Position numbers and translations under genes: made by a program
Part shown: piece after piece, positions 33,538 to 43,595 of the stretch
How positions within the stretch are numbered: the first letter of the stretch is position 1
How the letters are laid out: every line of letters starts with the position of its first letter
Origin: Eudoraea adriatica DSM 19308
Lineage (GTDB): Bacteria; Bacteroidota; Bacteroidia; Flavobacteriales; Flavobacteriaceae
Direction: 5' to 3'
Assembly: GCF_000382125.1 (NCBI RefSeq)
Contig: NZ_KB907549.1
Span: 124,001-188,000, forward strand
DNA: 64,000 bases
Notes under the pieces: generated by a model
The model's input: the letters and a program-made list of their open reading frames with translations, nothing else
What the model was told of the DNA's origin: nothing
Databases searched by the model: none

Positions 33538-35937
33538 TTATTTACCAATTATATGCAACACAGTAAATTCCTTAGTGACTTGTATTGCATTATTTCCATT
33601 CTTTATGAGATCTTTCAGAGGAACAATTTCATTATCTATTTCTACCTCCTTAATAGCAAATGGTAAATCAATCAGATTAATCTTAAATGAGCTATATGAT
33701 GTAATGAATGCTCCATTTTTGAACTGCTGAATGATCAATTCATTTTTCTTACCATTTAATTTAAAATTCCTTAAACTATAATTCCCTTTTGTATAATCGT
33801 AACCGTCATGTGCATCTTCATAGACCGAAGAATTTTCAACACCCAATTTAAAGTAAACATCAAGGATTAATTCTTCGATAACTTTCTCACCAACATACTG
33901 CTGGACAGGATATTTGGGTATTATTGCGCCTTCTTTAATAAAAATCGGAATTTTATCTATATCCGCGGCAACCCATTTTTCCATTCCACCATCTAAAACC
34001 TCACCTGTCCAGAAATTATGCCATTTACCTCTGGGAATATACATTCTTCTTCCCATTGCATTTGGTTCCTGAATTGGACAGACTAATATTTGATCTCCAA
34101 ATATAAATTCATCAGTCCTAAAATGCGTTTGATGATCCTCCTGATCAAAATAAACCAGGGGTTTTAGCATAGGAATGTTTTCATTAGAATATTTCCAGAA
34201 CATGGTATACAGGTACGGAAGAAGCTGGTATCTTAATTCAATAAACTTCCGAACAATATTGGTTACTTCTTTATCAAATGACCATGGTTCCTGATCTCCA
34301 TGGTCTCCGCTGGAATGCACCCGAAAAAACGGATGAAAAATACCCAATTGTATCCATCTGGCAAAAAGCTCACCATTGGGTTGTTCTGCAAATCCTCCTA
34401 TGTCTGAACCAACAAAAGACATACCGCTCATGCACATTCTTTGAACCTGCACATTGGCAATCCATAGGTGTTCCCAGGTAGCAACATTATCACCGGTCCA
34501 GGTAGAACAGAAACGCTGAGCACCTGCATATGCCGCCCTGGTTATTACAAAGGGTCGTTTAGGGTAAACGTATTTTTTTACACCTTCATAAGTTGCCCTT
34601 ACCATTTGAGTGCCATAAATATTATGTGCCTTTCTATGACTGCATGGATGGCCATCAAAATCATGCCTTGTATCCAGGGGTGCCGTTTTCGAGGGAACTT
34701 CCATTATGGCGGGTTCATTCATATCATTCCAAACTGCATGGGCGCCAGTTTCTGACATTAGCTCTTTATAAAGTCCTGCCCACCATTTCCTGACTATCGG
34801 ATTTGTAAAATCAGGAAAACTGCATTCTCCCGGCCAGACTTTACCTCGCATTAAAGGTCCATCGCCCCTTTTACAGAAATAATCATTTTCCAAGGCTTCC
34901 TGGTATACCCAATAATCCTTATCTACTTTAATTCCCGGATCTATCATGACCACAGTTTTAAAGCCATCTTTGTATAAATCCTGTATCATGGCCTTGGGGT
35001 CGGGAAATTTTTTCTTATCCCACGTAAAACAGCGAAATCCATCCATATAATCTATATCCAGATAGATGGCGTCACATGGTATTTTTAGCGCCCTGAATTT
35101 CGCGGCAATTTTCTTTACTTTGCTCTCAGGGAAGTAGCTCCATTTGGACTGATGAAAACCCAATGCCCAAAGTGGCGGTATTTCCGGTGTGCCGGTTAAA
35201 TCCGTATAAGCCCTAACTACTTTGGACATCTCAGGTCCGTAAAAAAAGTAGTAATTCATTTCTCCGCCGTCTGCCCAAAAACTGGTTATATTCCTTCTTT
35301 CATGGGCAAAATCAAAATTGGTCCTAAATGTATTGTCAAAGAATATTCCGTACGCAATATTGTTATGGAGGCCAATATAAAATGGAATTGCCTTGTACAA
35401 CGGATCCTGATCTTTGCTATAGGCATAAGAATCCGTAACCCAATTGCTCACTCTTTTCCCTTTCAGATTGGAATGCGTGGCCTTATCACCCATACCGTAA
35501 AAGCTTTCTGCGGTCTGGGTAATTTTGCTCATCTTCACCGAATTACCACCAAATTGGTAATTCTCCTCCCAGTGAAATCCGAGTTCATCCTCGTTTATTA
35601 TATTTCCTTCCAGGTCTGAAATTTGGGTTCTCATGGTTTTTTTATCAACCAGAACCGTAATTTTCGAAGTGCTAATTAAATATTCTGTTTTTGTTTCTGT
35701 GGCTTCTAGTTTGTTATACCCCCTGCTGCCATCCGGACTTATTGCATAGGAAAAATCTGGTTGAAAAACTTCTTCAGTGGCATATCTGAATCTAATGGCG
35801 CTGTTGCGCAGTACAGTTATTTCAAGAATTACCCCATTCTCCGACGTAAAATAAAATTTATCGGTATCACGCTTAAATTTAATTATTTGGTTGGGATATA
35901 AATTGCCTTTGTATTCTAATTCTGTATTGGTAATCAT
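33538..35937 (-). CDS. Alpha-glucosidase, GH31 family
   Basis: 799 residues. N-terminal beta-sandwich (about 1-220), GH31 barrel (about 230-590) and C-terminal DUF5110-like sandwich. Motifs: WALGFHQSKWSYFPES near 258, the catalytic nucleophile Asp in AVWNDMNEPA near 402, the acid/base Asp in WTGDNVATWEH near 481, and MSFVGSDIGGFAEQP. No signal peptide, so it should act on intracellular alpha-glucans or oligosaccharides. It lies 100 bases downstream of glgB on the same strand and may release glucose from glycogen-derived maltosaccharides. Confidence 0.94.
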   Translation of the reverse strand: MITNTELEYKGNLYPNQIIKFKRDTDKFYFTSENGVILEITVLRNSAIRFRYATEEVFQPDFSYAISPDGSRGYNKLEATETKTEYLISTSKITVLVDKKTMRTQISDLEGNIINEDELGFHWEENYQFGGNSVKMSKITQTAESFYGMGDKATHSNLKGKRVSNWVTDSYAYSKDQDPLYKAIPFYIGLHNNIAYGIFFDNTFRTNFDFAHERRNITSFWADGGEMNYYFFYGPEMSKVVRAYTDLTGTPEIPPLWALGFHQSKWSYFPESKVKKIAAKFRALKIPCDAIYLDIDYMDGFRCFTWDKKKFPDPKAMIQDLYKDGFKTVVMIDPGIKVDKDYWVYQEALENDYFCKRGDGPLMRGKVWPGECSFPDFTNPIVRKWWAGLYKELMSETGAHAVWNDMNEPAIMEVPSKTAPLDTRHDFDGHPCSHRKAHNIYGTQMVRATYEGVKKYVYPKRPFVITRAAYAGAQRFCSTWTGDNVATWEHLWIANVQVQRMCMSGMSFVGSDIGGFAEQPNGELFARWIQLGIFHPFFRVHSSGDHGDQEPWSFDKEVTNIVRKFIELRYQLLPYLYTMFWKYSNENIPMLKPLVYFDQEDHQTHFRTDEFIFGDQILVCPIQEPNAMGRRMYIPRGKWHNFWTGEVLDGGMEKWVAADIDKIPIFIKEGAIIPKYPVQQYVGEKVIEELILDVYFKLGVENSSVYEDAHDGYDYTKGNYSLRNFKLNGKKNELIIQQFKNGAFITSYSSFKINLIDLPFAIKEVEIDNEIVPLKDLIKNGNNAIQVTKEFTVLHIIGK

Positions 35938-36037
35938 AAAGGGTGATTTAAAAGACAGACAAAAAAAAGACTTTAACTTTTAAAAGAAAAACGATTTTGC
36001 TGCGATTTATGAACTATTACGTTATAGTTGGCGATAT

Positions 36038-37933
36038 TTATTTAAAAACTACGATCCCAAGTGGTGGAATTGTAATTTCAATAGAAGTTTTATGACCATG
36101 CCATGGGGTCTTGCTAACTTTTAATCCGGTATTTTTACTACCGCTTCCCCCATATTTTTTGGCATCACTGTTAAAAACCTCCTTTAATGCCCCTTTTTTT
36201 GGAATTCCTATTCGGTAACCTTCTCTTGGTACCGGTGTGAAATTACAAGCCACTATCAGGTCGTTTTTAGGTTCATTTCCACGGCGGATATAAGTAAGTA
36301 CGGAATTTTCATAATCTCCGTAATCTATCCACTGAAATCCTTCAGGGCTGAATTGTTTTTCATAAAGAGCAGGGGATGTACGATAAAGCTTGTTCAGGTC
36401 CTTTACCAACTCCTGAACGCCTTTATGAAAATCATATTGCAACAAATGCCAATCAAGACTATGCTGATAATTCCATTCGGAAGACTGTCCGAACTCCGCA
36501 CCCATGAATAGCAGATTAGTACCCGGATGCGTAAACATATACCCGTATAGCAATCTTAAGTTAGCGAATTTTTGCCATTCATCCCCTGGCATTTTATAGA
36601 GCAAAGACTGCTTTCCATAGACTACCTCGTCGTGGGAAAAAGGCAACATGAAGTTTTCGGTAAAAGCATAGGTCATACTGAATGTTAGATCATTCTGATG
36701 ATGCCTGCGATAAATGGGCTCTTTCTTAAAGTACTCCAGGGTGTCATGCATCCAACCCATCATCCATTTCATGCCAAACCCAAGTCCCCCAATGCTAACA
36801 GGCTTGGAGACCATAGAAAAGGAAGTTGATTCCTCTGCAATTGTTTGAATACCTTTAAAACTGCTGTACACTTCCTGATTAAGTTCGCGAATAAAGGATA
36901 TAGCTTCAAGATTCTCGTTGTTGCCATAAATATTTGGTTCCCACTCGCCTTCTTCACGCGAATAATCCAGGTATAACATTGAAGCAACGGCATCGACACG
37001 GAGACCATCTGCATGAAACTGATCTAACCAAAAATTGGCGTTACTTATCAGAAATGCGCGAACTTCATTTCTGCCGTAATTAAATATCAGACTTTTCCAA
37101 TCCGGATGATATCCTTTTCTTCTATCCGGGTTTTCATACAGGCAGGAGCCGTCAAAAAATCCTAACCCATGGGCATCTTCCGGAAAATGTGAAGGTACCC
37201 AATCCAGGATGACACCAATATCATTTTGATGAAGTTTATCTACCAGAAGTTTAAAATCTTCTGGCTTGCCAAATCTGGATGTCGGCGCAAAATAACCAGT
37301 TAGCTGATAGCCCCAGGAAGGATCATAGGGATATTCCATAATCGGCATAAATTCTACGTGTGTAAAATTCATTTCCTTCAAGTATTGAACCAAATCTTCT
37401 GCCAGATCCAGATAGGACATAAACTTATCCTCATTGGCCCGTTTCCAGGATCCAAGATGGATTTCATAGACAGAATATGGTTTGTCTAAACTATTCTTAG
37501 TCTCACGGGTATCCATCCAGGTCTTATCCTTCCATTTATAAGCGTCATCCCATACTACAGAAGCTGTATTGGGCGGATGCTGGCAATATCTGGCAAAAGG
37601 GTCTGCTTTCTCCGTTTTAATATTATTGTTATGAGAATGAATCTTATACTTATACAGGGCGCCTTGTTCTACCCCCGGAATAAAACCTTCCCAAATACCA
37701 CTTTCATCCCATCTTACATTAAGCTGATGTTCACCTTCTACCCAGTAATTAAAATCACCTATTACAGAAACAGATTTAGCCGTTGGAGCCCAAACAGCAA
37801 AATATGTCCCCTTTTTGCCTTTGTATTTCATAGGGTGTGATCCCAAATGATTGTAAAGCCGGTAGTGCTTGCCTGCCTTAAAAAGATTAATATCAAAATC
37901 CGATAATAAGCTAAAGGGAATTACATTGCCCAT
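36038..37933 (-). CDS. glgB: 1,4-alpha-glucan branching enzyme
   Basis: 631 residues. Creates alpha-1,6 branches in glycogen. CBM48 domain (about 20-110), then GH13: ILDWVPSHFP near 237, GLRVDAVASM with the nucleophile Asp near 313, IAEESTSF with the acid Glu near 366 and PFSHDEVVYG near 440. The 631-residue length fits a form with one N-terminal CBM48. Ten bases follow the maltokinase gene, so it belongs to the glgE operon. Confidence 0.96.
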   Translation of the reverse strand: MGNVIPFSLLSDFDINLFKAGKHYRLYNHLGSHPMKYKGKKGTYFAVWAPTAKSVSVIGDFNYWVEGEHQLNVRWDESGIWEGFIPGVEQGALYKYKIHSHNNNIKTEKADPFARYCQHPPNTASVVWDDAYKWKDKTWMDTRETKNSLDKPYSVYEIHLGSWKRANEDKFMSYLDLAEDLVQYLKEMNFTHVEFMPIMEYPYDPSWGYQLTGYFAPTSRFGKPEDFKLLVDKLHQNDIGVILDWVPSHFPEDAHGLGFFDGSCLYENPDRRKGYHPDWKSLIFNYGRNEVRAFLISNANFWLDQFHADGLRVDAVASMLYLDYSREEGEWEPNIYGNNENLEAISFIRELNQEVYSSFKGIQTIAEESTSFSMVSKPVSIGGLGFGMKWMMGWMHDTLEYFKKEPIYRRHHQNDLTFSMTYAFTENFMLPFSHDEVVYGKQSLLYKMPGDEWQKFANLRLLYGYMFTHPGTNLLFMGAEFGQSSEWNYQHSLDWHLLQYDFHKGVQELVKDLNKLYRTSPALYEKQFSPEGFQWIDYGDYENSVLTYIRRGNEPKNDLIVACNFTPVPREGYRIGIPKKGALKEVFNSDAKKYGGSGSKNTGLKVSKTPWHGHKTSIEITIPPLGIVVFK

Positions 37934-37943
37934 TTTTGTTTTG

Positions 37944-39578
37944 TTAGTTAGTTTCGTTAATAATACTCATAATACCCTGCAAAGGTATCACCGCCCATCT
38001 GGGTCTCGAATTCATTTCATATCCCAATTCGTAAACTGCCTTTTCAAGCATACAATACTCCAGGAGAAATATTCTTTCCTGGCGATAACCAATATTTATA
38101 TTATGTTCCTGTATAAGACTGACATAGGTTTCCAGAAAGACGCCTATAAAGTAACGATAAAGAATCTCACCCGCCAGAAAAAGATCTTCCTGTGAATATG
38201 CATAGTCTTCCATGTGATTGAAAATTGTGGCATAAACCGCATAATGAAATGACCTGAAAAGACCCGCAATATCTTTTAAAGGCGGCTGTTTAACCTTCCT
38301 GTCCCTAATAGTGCTTTCCGGTTCCCCTTCAAAATCAAGCAAATAAAAATCATCATCCTTAACCAATATCTGACCCAAATGATAATCTCCATGGACGCGA
38401 ATCCTTTCTCCTTTAAGCTTGGTCCAGTCAAAATTCACAAAGCGTTTTCTAATCTCATTTTTTCGCTCCAAAAACTCCTTGGCAAGCTCTTGCGATAAAC
38501 CTTCCAAACGATGAAGGTTATTTTCAACAGTATTTAATCTATTTTGAAATTGATATAACAATCTATTCTTTAGCCACACTTCGTAATCCCCATTAAAATG
38601 AGTAGGTGTGAATGCAGTGTCCTCAAATTCTGAACCCAAAGCAATATGCATCTCTGCGGTTCTCTGTGCCAATTTCTGAAGTTTCAGGAAAATGTTCAAA
38701 CCCGCCCAATCAATAATTTCCGGCGGAACATCCCTGATATTCAACCGCTCAAACAATTCTGTTTGAGGCAATTTGTGCACATTTATCCCCTTATATTCGA
38801 GGTTGCTAAAGATTTTATGTAATTCTTTCAACATAAAATCCCAGGCATCGCCCTGATTTGGGACCAATTCCTGCATTAATGCTATGGTAACATTAACATT
38901 CTCTGCATCCATGATACTTATACTTCCCTGATAGGCCGGTGTATTTTTATATCCTTTTCGTTCCGAAAGGAACTGACTCATTTCAAAATCCGGATTCTTG
39001 TCTGCGTAGATCCTTCTAAAAAATTTTATAACAGATCTATCATTGATTATTACAGAAGTATTACTCTGTTCTAGCCCCATAAAACGAGAGGATTCATAGA
39101 CTTTGTCATGAAAGTCAATACTTTTATGGTACCTTACACGGGTAGTATCATTTGGCTCTGCATTCACGATACGCTCAAATACCAACTTTCGAAAAGCCTC
39201 AAGGTTTATTGCATCTATTATAAAACCATCCTGTCCGTTTATACTCAGGGGCAGAATCCTTTCTTTTTCGGCAAAATTCTCATCGGTAACAAATGCAATA
39301 GGTAAAAAATAATGCTGGTAAAATGCCTCTTCAAAATTAACTTCCAGCAATAAACCGTAATAAACTTCGCCTTTCTGCTGAATCCTGAAGTATTCCCGGA
39401 GTTCTATATATTTAAGCTTGCTCGCTTTGCCACCATACCATCGTTGCTTAACCACATAGGCCTCAAGGATATCGGAAAGAAAGACTTTGATAAAATTCTT
39501 ATCATCCAATAAATTTTCCCAGGCTACATTAAATGAATAGGGAGGTTGAAGAATTGAGTCCTGATTTTTTTTGGACAT
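37944..39578 (-). CDS. mak: Maltokinase (Pep2-type), unfused
   Basis: 544 residues. Phosphorylates maltose to maltose-1-phosphate with ATP, the substrate of GlgE. N-terminal cap: RWYGGKASKLKYIELREYF near residue 42. Kinase C-lobe: RVHGDYHLGQIL near 392 with the catalytic Asp and LLDFEGEPE near 410 with the metal-binding Asp. In many bacteria this domain is fused to trehalose synthase TreS; here it stands alone, and no treS is in the window. Two bases separate it from glgE upstream; ten from glgB downstream. Confidence 0.92.
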   Translation of the reverse strand: MSKKNQDSILQPPYSFNVAWENLLDDKNFIKVFLSDILEAYVVKQRWYGGKASKLKYIELREYFRIQQKGEVYYGLLLEVNFEEAFYQHYFLPIAFVTDENFAEKERILPLSINGQDGFIIDAINLEAFRKLVFERIVNAEPNDTTRVRYHKSIDFHDKVYESSRFMGLEQSNTSVIINDRSVIKFFRRIYADKNPDFEMSQFLSERKGYKNTPAYQGSISIMDAENVNVTIALMQELVPNQGDAWDFMLKELHKIFSNLEYKGINVHKLPQTELFERLNIRDVPPEIIDWAGLNIFLKLQKLAQRTAEMHIALGSEFEDTAFTPTHFNGDYEVWLKNRLLYQFQNRLNTVENNLHRLEGLSQELAKEFLERKNEIRKRFVNFDWTKLKGERIRVHGDYHLGQILVKDDDFYLLDFEGEPESTIRDRKVKQPPLKDIAGLFRSFHYAVYATIFNHMEDYAYSQEDLFLAGEILYRYFIGVFLETYVSLIQEHNINIGYRQERIFLLEYCMLEKAVYELGYEMNSRPRWAVIPLQGIMSIINETN

Positions 39579-39580
39579 TA

Positions 39581-41521
39581 TTATTTTTTAATATGAAACA
39601 AATGAAATGGCAACGCAGGATGCAATTCTACAAAATTCCACTCATCATACCAAAGATAACTATTGTCTGTGATAAGATCATGCATGTTTATCCCATGGCT
39701 TATATCGACCCGTAAATCGCCCAAAGGAAGCTGAAGCATCCCTCGCTGCGAATAATGAGAGTCCAGGTTTATAACTACCAGCACCTCATCGGTTTTATTA
39801 TCGTTCCACTTATAGAATGCTATAAGCTGATGATTCTCAATATGACAAAACCTGATATTGTTGGTTTGCTGCAACGCTTCATGGTTTTTCCTGGCCTGGT
39901 TTAAACGAGTAATTATAAGGGTTAATTTATTTTCAATGGTCCAATCCCAAAATTTCACTTCATATTTTTCGGAATTCAAATATTCTTCTTTGCCGGGTAA
40001 AGCGTCGGAAAGCATGTATTCAAATACCGGCCCATAAATGCCAATGTTGCCACAAAGCGTTGCAGCAAGGGCATAGCGGGAAATATGCATGGCCTCATTG
40101 GCCCCTTGCAAATGGTAAGGATTAATATCTGGTGTGTTTGGCCAAAAATTTGGTCTGTAATACTCCTTCATTTCCGATTGCGTAAGCTCCAGCATGTATT
40201 CTATTATTTCGTGCTTGTGAACCCGCCAGGTAAAGTAGGTGTATGACTGAGAAAATCCCTGTTTTGCCAACTGTTGCATTACTTTAGGTCTGGAAAAGGC
40301 TTCCGCTAAAAAAAGTACATCGGGATGTTTCTTTTTTACCTCGGTAATTAACCAATTCCAAAAATAATACGGTTTGGTATGTGGATTGTCTACTCTGAAT
40401 ATTTGTATCCCCATTCCTACCCATTTAAGTGTAACAGACAAAAGCTCTGCCCATAGTTCCTTAAATGCGGGGGATTCAAAATAGAAGTTTACAATATCCT
40501 GATACTTCTTTGGAGGATTCTCGGCATACTGCATAGTGCCGTCAGGCCTTTTTCTGAACCATTCGGGGTGACTCGATATGTAAGGGTGATCAGGAGCTGC
40601 CTGAAAAGCTAAATCCAGTGCAATCTCCAAATTCAATCCTTTCGCTTTTTTTATGAGACCTTTAAGGTCTTCTTCTGTACCTAATTCCGGATGTATTTCC
40701 TTATGTCCCCCAAGCTTTGATCCTATTGCCCAGGGCACCCCTGAATCTCCTTTCCGGGCATTTGTTGTATTGTTTTTACCTTTCCTGTTTACTTCACCAA
40801 TTGGGTGTATTGGAGGGAAATAAAGGACATCGAAACCCATGCGGGCTATTTTAGGCAGCAATCGCTCACAATCCTTAAATGTACCATGTTTTCCTTCCTC
40901 CGGGGAAGATGATCTTGGAAAAAATTCGTACCAGGTACTGAAATTTGCCTTTAGTCTGTCTACATAAACCTTAAGGTCCTCGCTTGTATTAGCTAAAAAT
41001 CGATTTGGATATGCAACAAATAACTTATGTAATTTATCTGAAACCGCTTCTTTAATGGCTTTTTTATATAAATCTTCGTTTTGAAAAGATTGAATCAAAT
41101 CATTTATATACTTCTTGTCCGCGGGACCTATCTTTTTCAACAAGGTTTTCAGGTATTGCACACCATCTAAAAGCTCGCTGTTTACATGCTGATCATCTTT
41201 TAACTTCGCTTCAATACCATGCTGCCAGTTTTGAGCATGATCTACCCAGGCTGAAATCCTGTAAATGTAATATCCCTGCTTAAGGACTTTAAAAGAAACC
41301 CTGTGGACATCGTCTCCCAGGTGTTCCATGCGCGCAGTATTAAAAGATTTCGCGCCGGAATGCTTGTATTGGAGTTCTGCCTGTACTATATCATGTCCAT
41401 CTCCTATTATATCTGCATAAACTATAACAGATTCTCCAACGACTCGCTTAATAAAAAAAGCCCCACACTGAAGCTGAGGAGTAATATTTTCAATTACAAC
41501 ACGTTGTTGTCTTAACATCAT
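39581..41521 (-). CDS. glgE: Alpha-1,4-glucan:maltose-1-phosphate maltosyltransferase
   Basis: 646 residues, GH13 subfamily 3. Adds maltosyl units from maltose-1-phosphate to the non-reducing end of alpha-glucans. Motifs: YEFFPRSSSPEEGKHGTF near 192, DVLYFPPIHPIGEVNRKGK near 225, IFRVDNPHTKPYYFW with the nucleophile Asp near 377, and LFLAEAFSRPKVM with the acid Glu near 405. The N-terminal domain (1-110) is the usual beta-sandwich. It heads the minus-strand operon glgE-mak-glgB; the 205-base upstream gap has no convincing promoter match. Confidence 0.96.
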   Translation of the reverse strand: MMLRQQRVVIENITPQLQCGAFFIKRVVGESVIVYADIIGDGHDIVQAELQYKHSGAKSFNTARMEHLGDDVHRVSFKVLKQGYYIYRISAWVDHAQNWQHGIEAKLKDDQHVNSELLDGVQYLKTLLKKIGPADKKYINDLIQSFQNEDLYKKAIKEAVSDKLHKLFVAYPNRFLANTSEDLKVYVDRLKANFSTWYEFFPRSSSPEEGKHGTFKDCERLLPKIARMGFDVLYFPPIHPIGEVNRKGKNNTTNARKGDSGVPWAIGSKLGGHKEIHPELGTEEDLKGLIKKAKGLNLEIALDLAFQAAPDHPYISSHPEWFRKRPDGTMQYAENPPKKYQDIVNFYFESPAFKELWAELLSVTLKWVGMGIQIFRVDNPHTKPYYFWNWLITEVKKKHPDVLFLAEAFSRPKVMQQLAKQGFSQSYTYFTWRVHKHEIIEYMLELTQSEMKEYYRPNFWPNTPDINPYHLQGANEAMHISRYALAATLCGNIGIYGPVFEYMLSDALPGKEEYLNSEKYEVKFWDWTIENKLTLIITRLNQARKNHEALQQTNNIRFCHIENHQLIAFYKWNDNKTDEVLVVINLDSHYSQRGMLQLPLGDLRVDISHGINMHDLITDNSYLWYDEWNFVELHPALPFHLFHIKK

Positions 41522-41726
41522 AATTAGTTAGTTGGGTTTTTGTTAAAAATAGGAAAATATATGAAATACAGTGCCTCAACGCCCCAAATTTTACCGAAAT
41601 AATACCCAATATAACGACTTACTCCATTTTTGGAACGCTTTTTGTTTTCAGGCTTAAGACAGTATTTGAAAATTTCGAAAAAATAATGGAAAGACTTAAA
41701 ATATTAATCATTAAACAATTACTATT

Positions 41727-42290
41727 ATGAAAAAAGTTACATTAGTATTCAGCGCATTTTTAAGTTTAATTATTTTGTCTTGCGAGGGACCCGTAGGACC
41801 TCCCGGACCTCCCGGACCTCCCGGTTTTGATGGGCTGGATGGCTTGGACGGAGTTAATATTTTAGGACAGGTACTGGAGATTGAAGGTACTTTTGATGCC
41901 GGAAATGATTATTCCCTGTTTTATGAATTTCCACAGACAGTTGAAGTCTTCGAATCAGATGTAGTCCTGGTTTACTTGCTTTGGGACGTTGCTGAAGATG
42001 GTAATGGGGAACCTCTGGATATCTGGAGGCTTTTGCCACAAACGCGAATTTTGGCTCAGGGTTTGTTGCAATACAATTATGACTTTACCTTTTTGGATGT
42101 AAGTGTCTTTCTGGAATCAGATATTGACCTTGGAACCCTTTCTCCCGGAGATACGGATAACCAGGTATTCAGAATAGCCATTGTACCTGCAGAATTTGCC
42201 CAATCTTCAAAAATGGATGTTTCAAACATTGAGGAAGTTATGAATAGCTTGAATATTAGGGAAACAGATATTAACAGAATACAATTGTAA
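41727..42290 (+). CDS. Collagen-like lipoprotein
   Basis: 187 residues. The lipoprotein signal ends LIILSC with Cys19. Right after it, residues 20-42 are Gly-X-Y repeats (GPVGPPGPPGPPGFDGLDGL), a short collagen-like stalk of about eight triplets. The rest is an acidic beta-rich domain with a final helix (SNIEEVMNSLNI). The architecture suggests a trimeric surface lipoprotein anchored at Cys with a triple-helical base. Many Bacteroidota carry such proteins; no function is known. Monocistronic, with a strong terminator. Confidence 0.82.
   Translation: MKKVTLVFSAFLSLIILSCEGPVGPPGPPGPPGFDGLDGLDGVNILGQVLEIEGTFDAGNDYSLFYEFPQTVEVFESDVVLVYLLWDVAEDGNGEPLDIWRLLPQTRILAQGLLQYNYDFTFLDVSVFLESDIDLGTLSPGDTDNQVFRIAIVPAEFAQSSKMDVSNIEEVMNSLNIRETDINRIQL
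41796..41824 (+). repeat. Tandem 9-bp repeat encoding Gly-Pro-Pro
   Basis: Three identical copies of GGACCTCCC plus two bases of a fourth. Because the copies are identical at the DNA level, the stalk length may vary by slippage. Confidence 0.9.
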
Positions 42291-42309
42291 CTGCTTCTAT
42301 TAACGAAAG

Positions 42310-42346
42310 AAAAAAATCCCTGCAAGAATAGTGCAGGGATTTTTTT
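42310..42346. terminator. Intrinsic terminator after the collagen-like gene
   Basis: Perfect 15-bp stem (AAAAAAATCCCTGCA with its complement) and a seven-base loop, T run on the plus strand. It ends exactly before the msrB leader. Confidence 0.92.
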
Positions 42347-42424
42347 ATGAAGTTATGCTTAACTTTGAAAGGTTTTGAATTCAAAACCGTCAAAAAAAAT
42401 CAGAAAAAGAAAAAATTACCTGTC

Positions 42425-42925
42425 ATGAAAAAATATGTATGTATTATCCTCTTAATTTCAATGGGATGTAAAGGGGTTTCGCAAGAGAAAGAATCCGTTA
42501 TTGCAGAAAAGGCCGAACAAACAGAAACATTTGATGTGGATAAGACTGAAGAAGAATGGCGCAGAGAACTTACGGACATGCAATTCTATGTTCTCAGAAA
42601 GGCCGGAACTGAAAATGCGGGTTCCAGTGAGCTTTTAAATAACAAAAAAGCAGGTACATACGTCTGCGCCGGCTGTGGAACGGCTTTGTTTAAAAGTGAA
42701 AACAAATTTGATTCCGGAAGTGGCTGGCCAAGTTTCGACCAGGAAATTGAGGGAAATGTGGCCTATGATGTGGATTACAAAATTGGATATAAAAGAACAG
42801 AAGAACATTGCGCCGTTTGCGGCGGCCACCTCGGCCATGTCTTTGAAGATGGCCCGCGCGAGACTACAGGTCTGAGACATTGTATAAACGGGGCAGCCCT
42901 GCGTTTCGTGCCTGACCAAAAATAG
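42425..42925 (+). CDS. msrB: Peptide-methionine (R)-S-oxide reductase, exported lipoprotein form
   Basis: 166 residues from the ATG at 42425 (MKKYVCIILLISMGCKG); an in-frame ATG at 42347 lies at the terminator and is unlikely. The lipobox SMGC places it in the envelope. Repairs methionine-R-sulfoxide. Zinc CxxC pairs: YVCAGCGTALF and CAVCGGHLGH; SGSGWPSFD near residue 80; the catalytic Cys is in LRHCINGAALRF near 156. A charged linker (residues 20-45) joins the anchor to the domain. Confidence 0.95.
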   Translation: MKKYVCIILLISMGCKGVSQEKESVIAEKAEQTETFDVDKTEEEWRRELTDMQFYVLRKAGTENAGSSELLNNKKAGTYVCAGCGTALFKSENKFDSGSGWPSFDQEIEGNVAYDVDYKIGYKRTEEHCAVCGGHLGHVFEDGPRETTGLRHCINGAALRFVPDQK

Positions 42926-42980
42926 TCCCCGCTTATTTGGTTATACGTGTTTTTAAAATTCAATATCGGATTTGAAATAA

Positions 42981-43508
42981 ATGAATTTACAGTCAGAGTA
43001 TTTAAAAAGTTTATTATTTGAATGCCAGCGCTATAAATCCCTTGGCGACAAAACCTTTGATCAGCTCGATAAAGAGGACATCCATTGGAAATATGAAAGC
43101 ACAGGCAACAGTATTGGAGTAATTGTAAAACATCTATCGGGCAACATGCTTAGCAGGTGGACTAATTTCTTTTCCGAGGATGGTGAAAAAACCTGGAGAA
43201 ACAGGGACTCAGAATTTGAGGCCACCTACCAGACAAAAGAGGAAATGCTTGAAGCCTGGGAAAGAGGATGGAATTGCTTTTTTGACGCCCTTAAAGAAAT
43301 AAATGAAGAAAATTTTCAGAATACAATCAAAATCCGAAATGAACCACACTCAATTCCTCAGGCTCTAAACCGGCAATTGGGCCATTATTCTTATCATATA
43401 GGTCAAATTGTGCTGCTCGGGAAGACTATAAAAGGGGAGAATTGGGTATCCCTGTCTATACCCAAAGGCCAATCAAATGCTTTTAACCAGGCAAAATTTA
43501 AGGATTAA
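42981..43508 (+). CDS. DinB-superfamily protein (DUF1572)
   Basis: 175 residues, a four-helix bundle. VIVKHLSGNMLSRW near residue 50 supplies the first His, and LGHYSYHIGQIVLLG near 132 the other two of the DinB metal site. DUF1572 members are uncharacterised putative metal-dependent hydrolases or thiol transferases. It stands between msrB and lpdA, each with its own leader, so no operon link is shown. Confidence 0.88.
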   Translation: MNLQSEYLKSLLFECQRYKSLGDKTFDQLDKEDIHWKYESTGNSIGVIVKHLSGNMLSRWTNFFSEDGEKTWRNRDSEFEATYQTKEEMLEAWERGWNCFFDALKEINEENFQNTIKIRNEPHSIPQALNRQLGHYSYHIGQIVLLGKTIKGENWVSLSIPKGQSNAFNQAKFKD

Positions 43509-43552
43509 TCTAAGATTCTCAAGGAAGTTCAAAAGCTTTCAATTTGGTTTTG

Positions 43553-43560
43553 TAACTTTG
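43553..43560 (+). promoter_or_regulatory. Possible -7 promoter element of lpdA
   Basis: TAACTTTG matches TAnnTTTG; the predicted start gives a leader of about 28 bases. No good -33 TTG at the expected distance. Confidence 0.4.
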
Positions 43561-43595
43561 CGACCTCATAAATTTGAATCACAAAAAATACTGGA

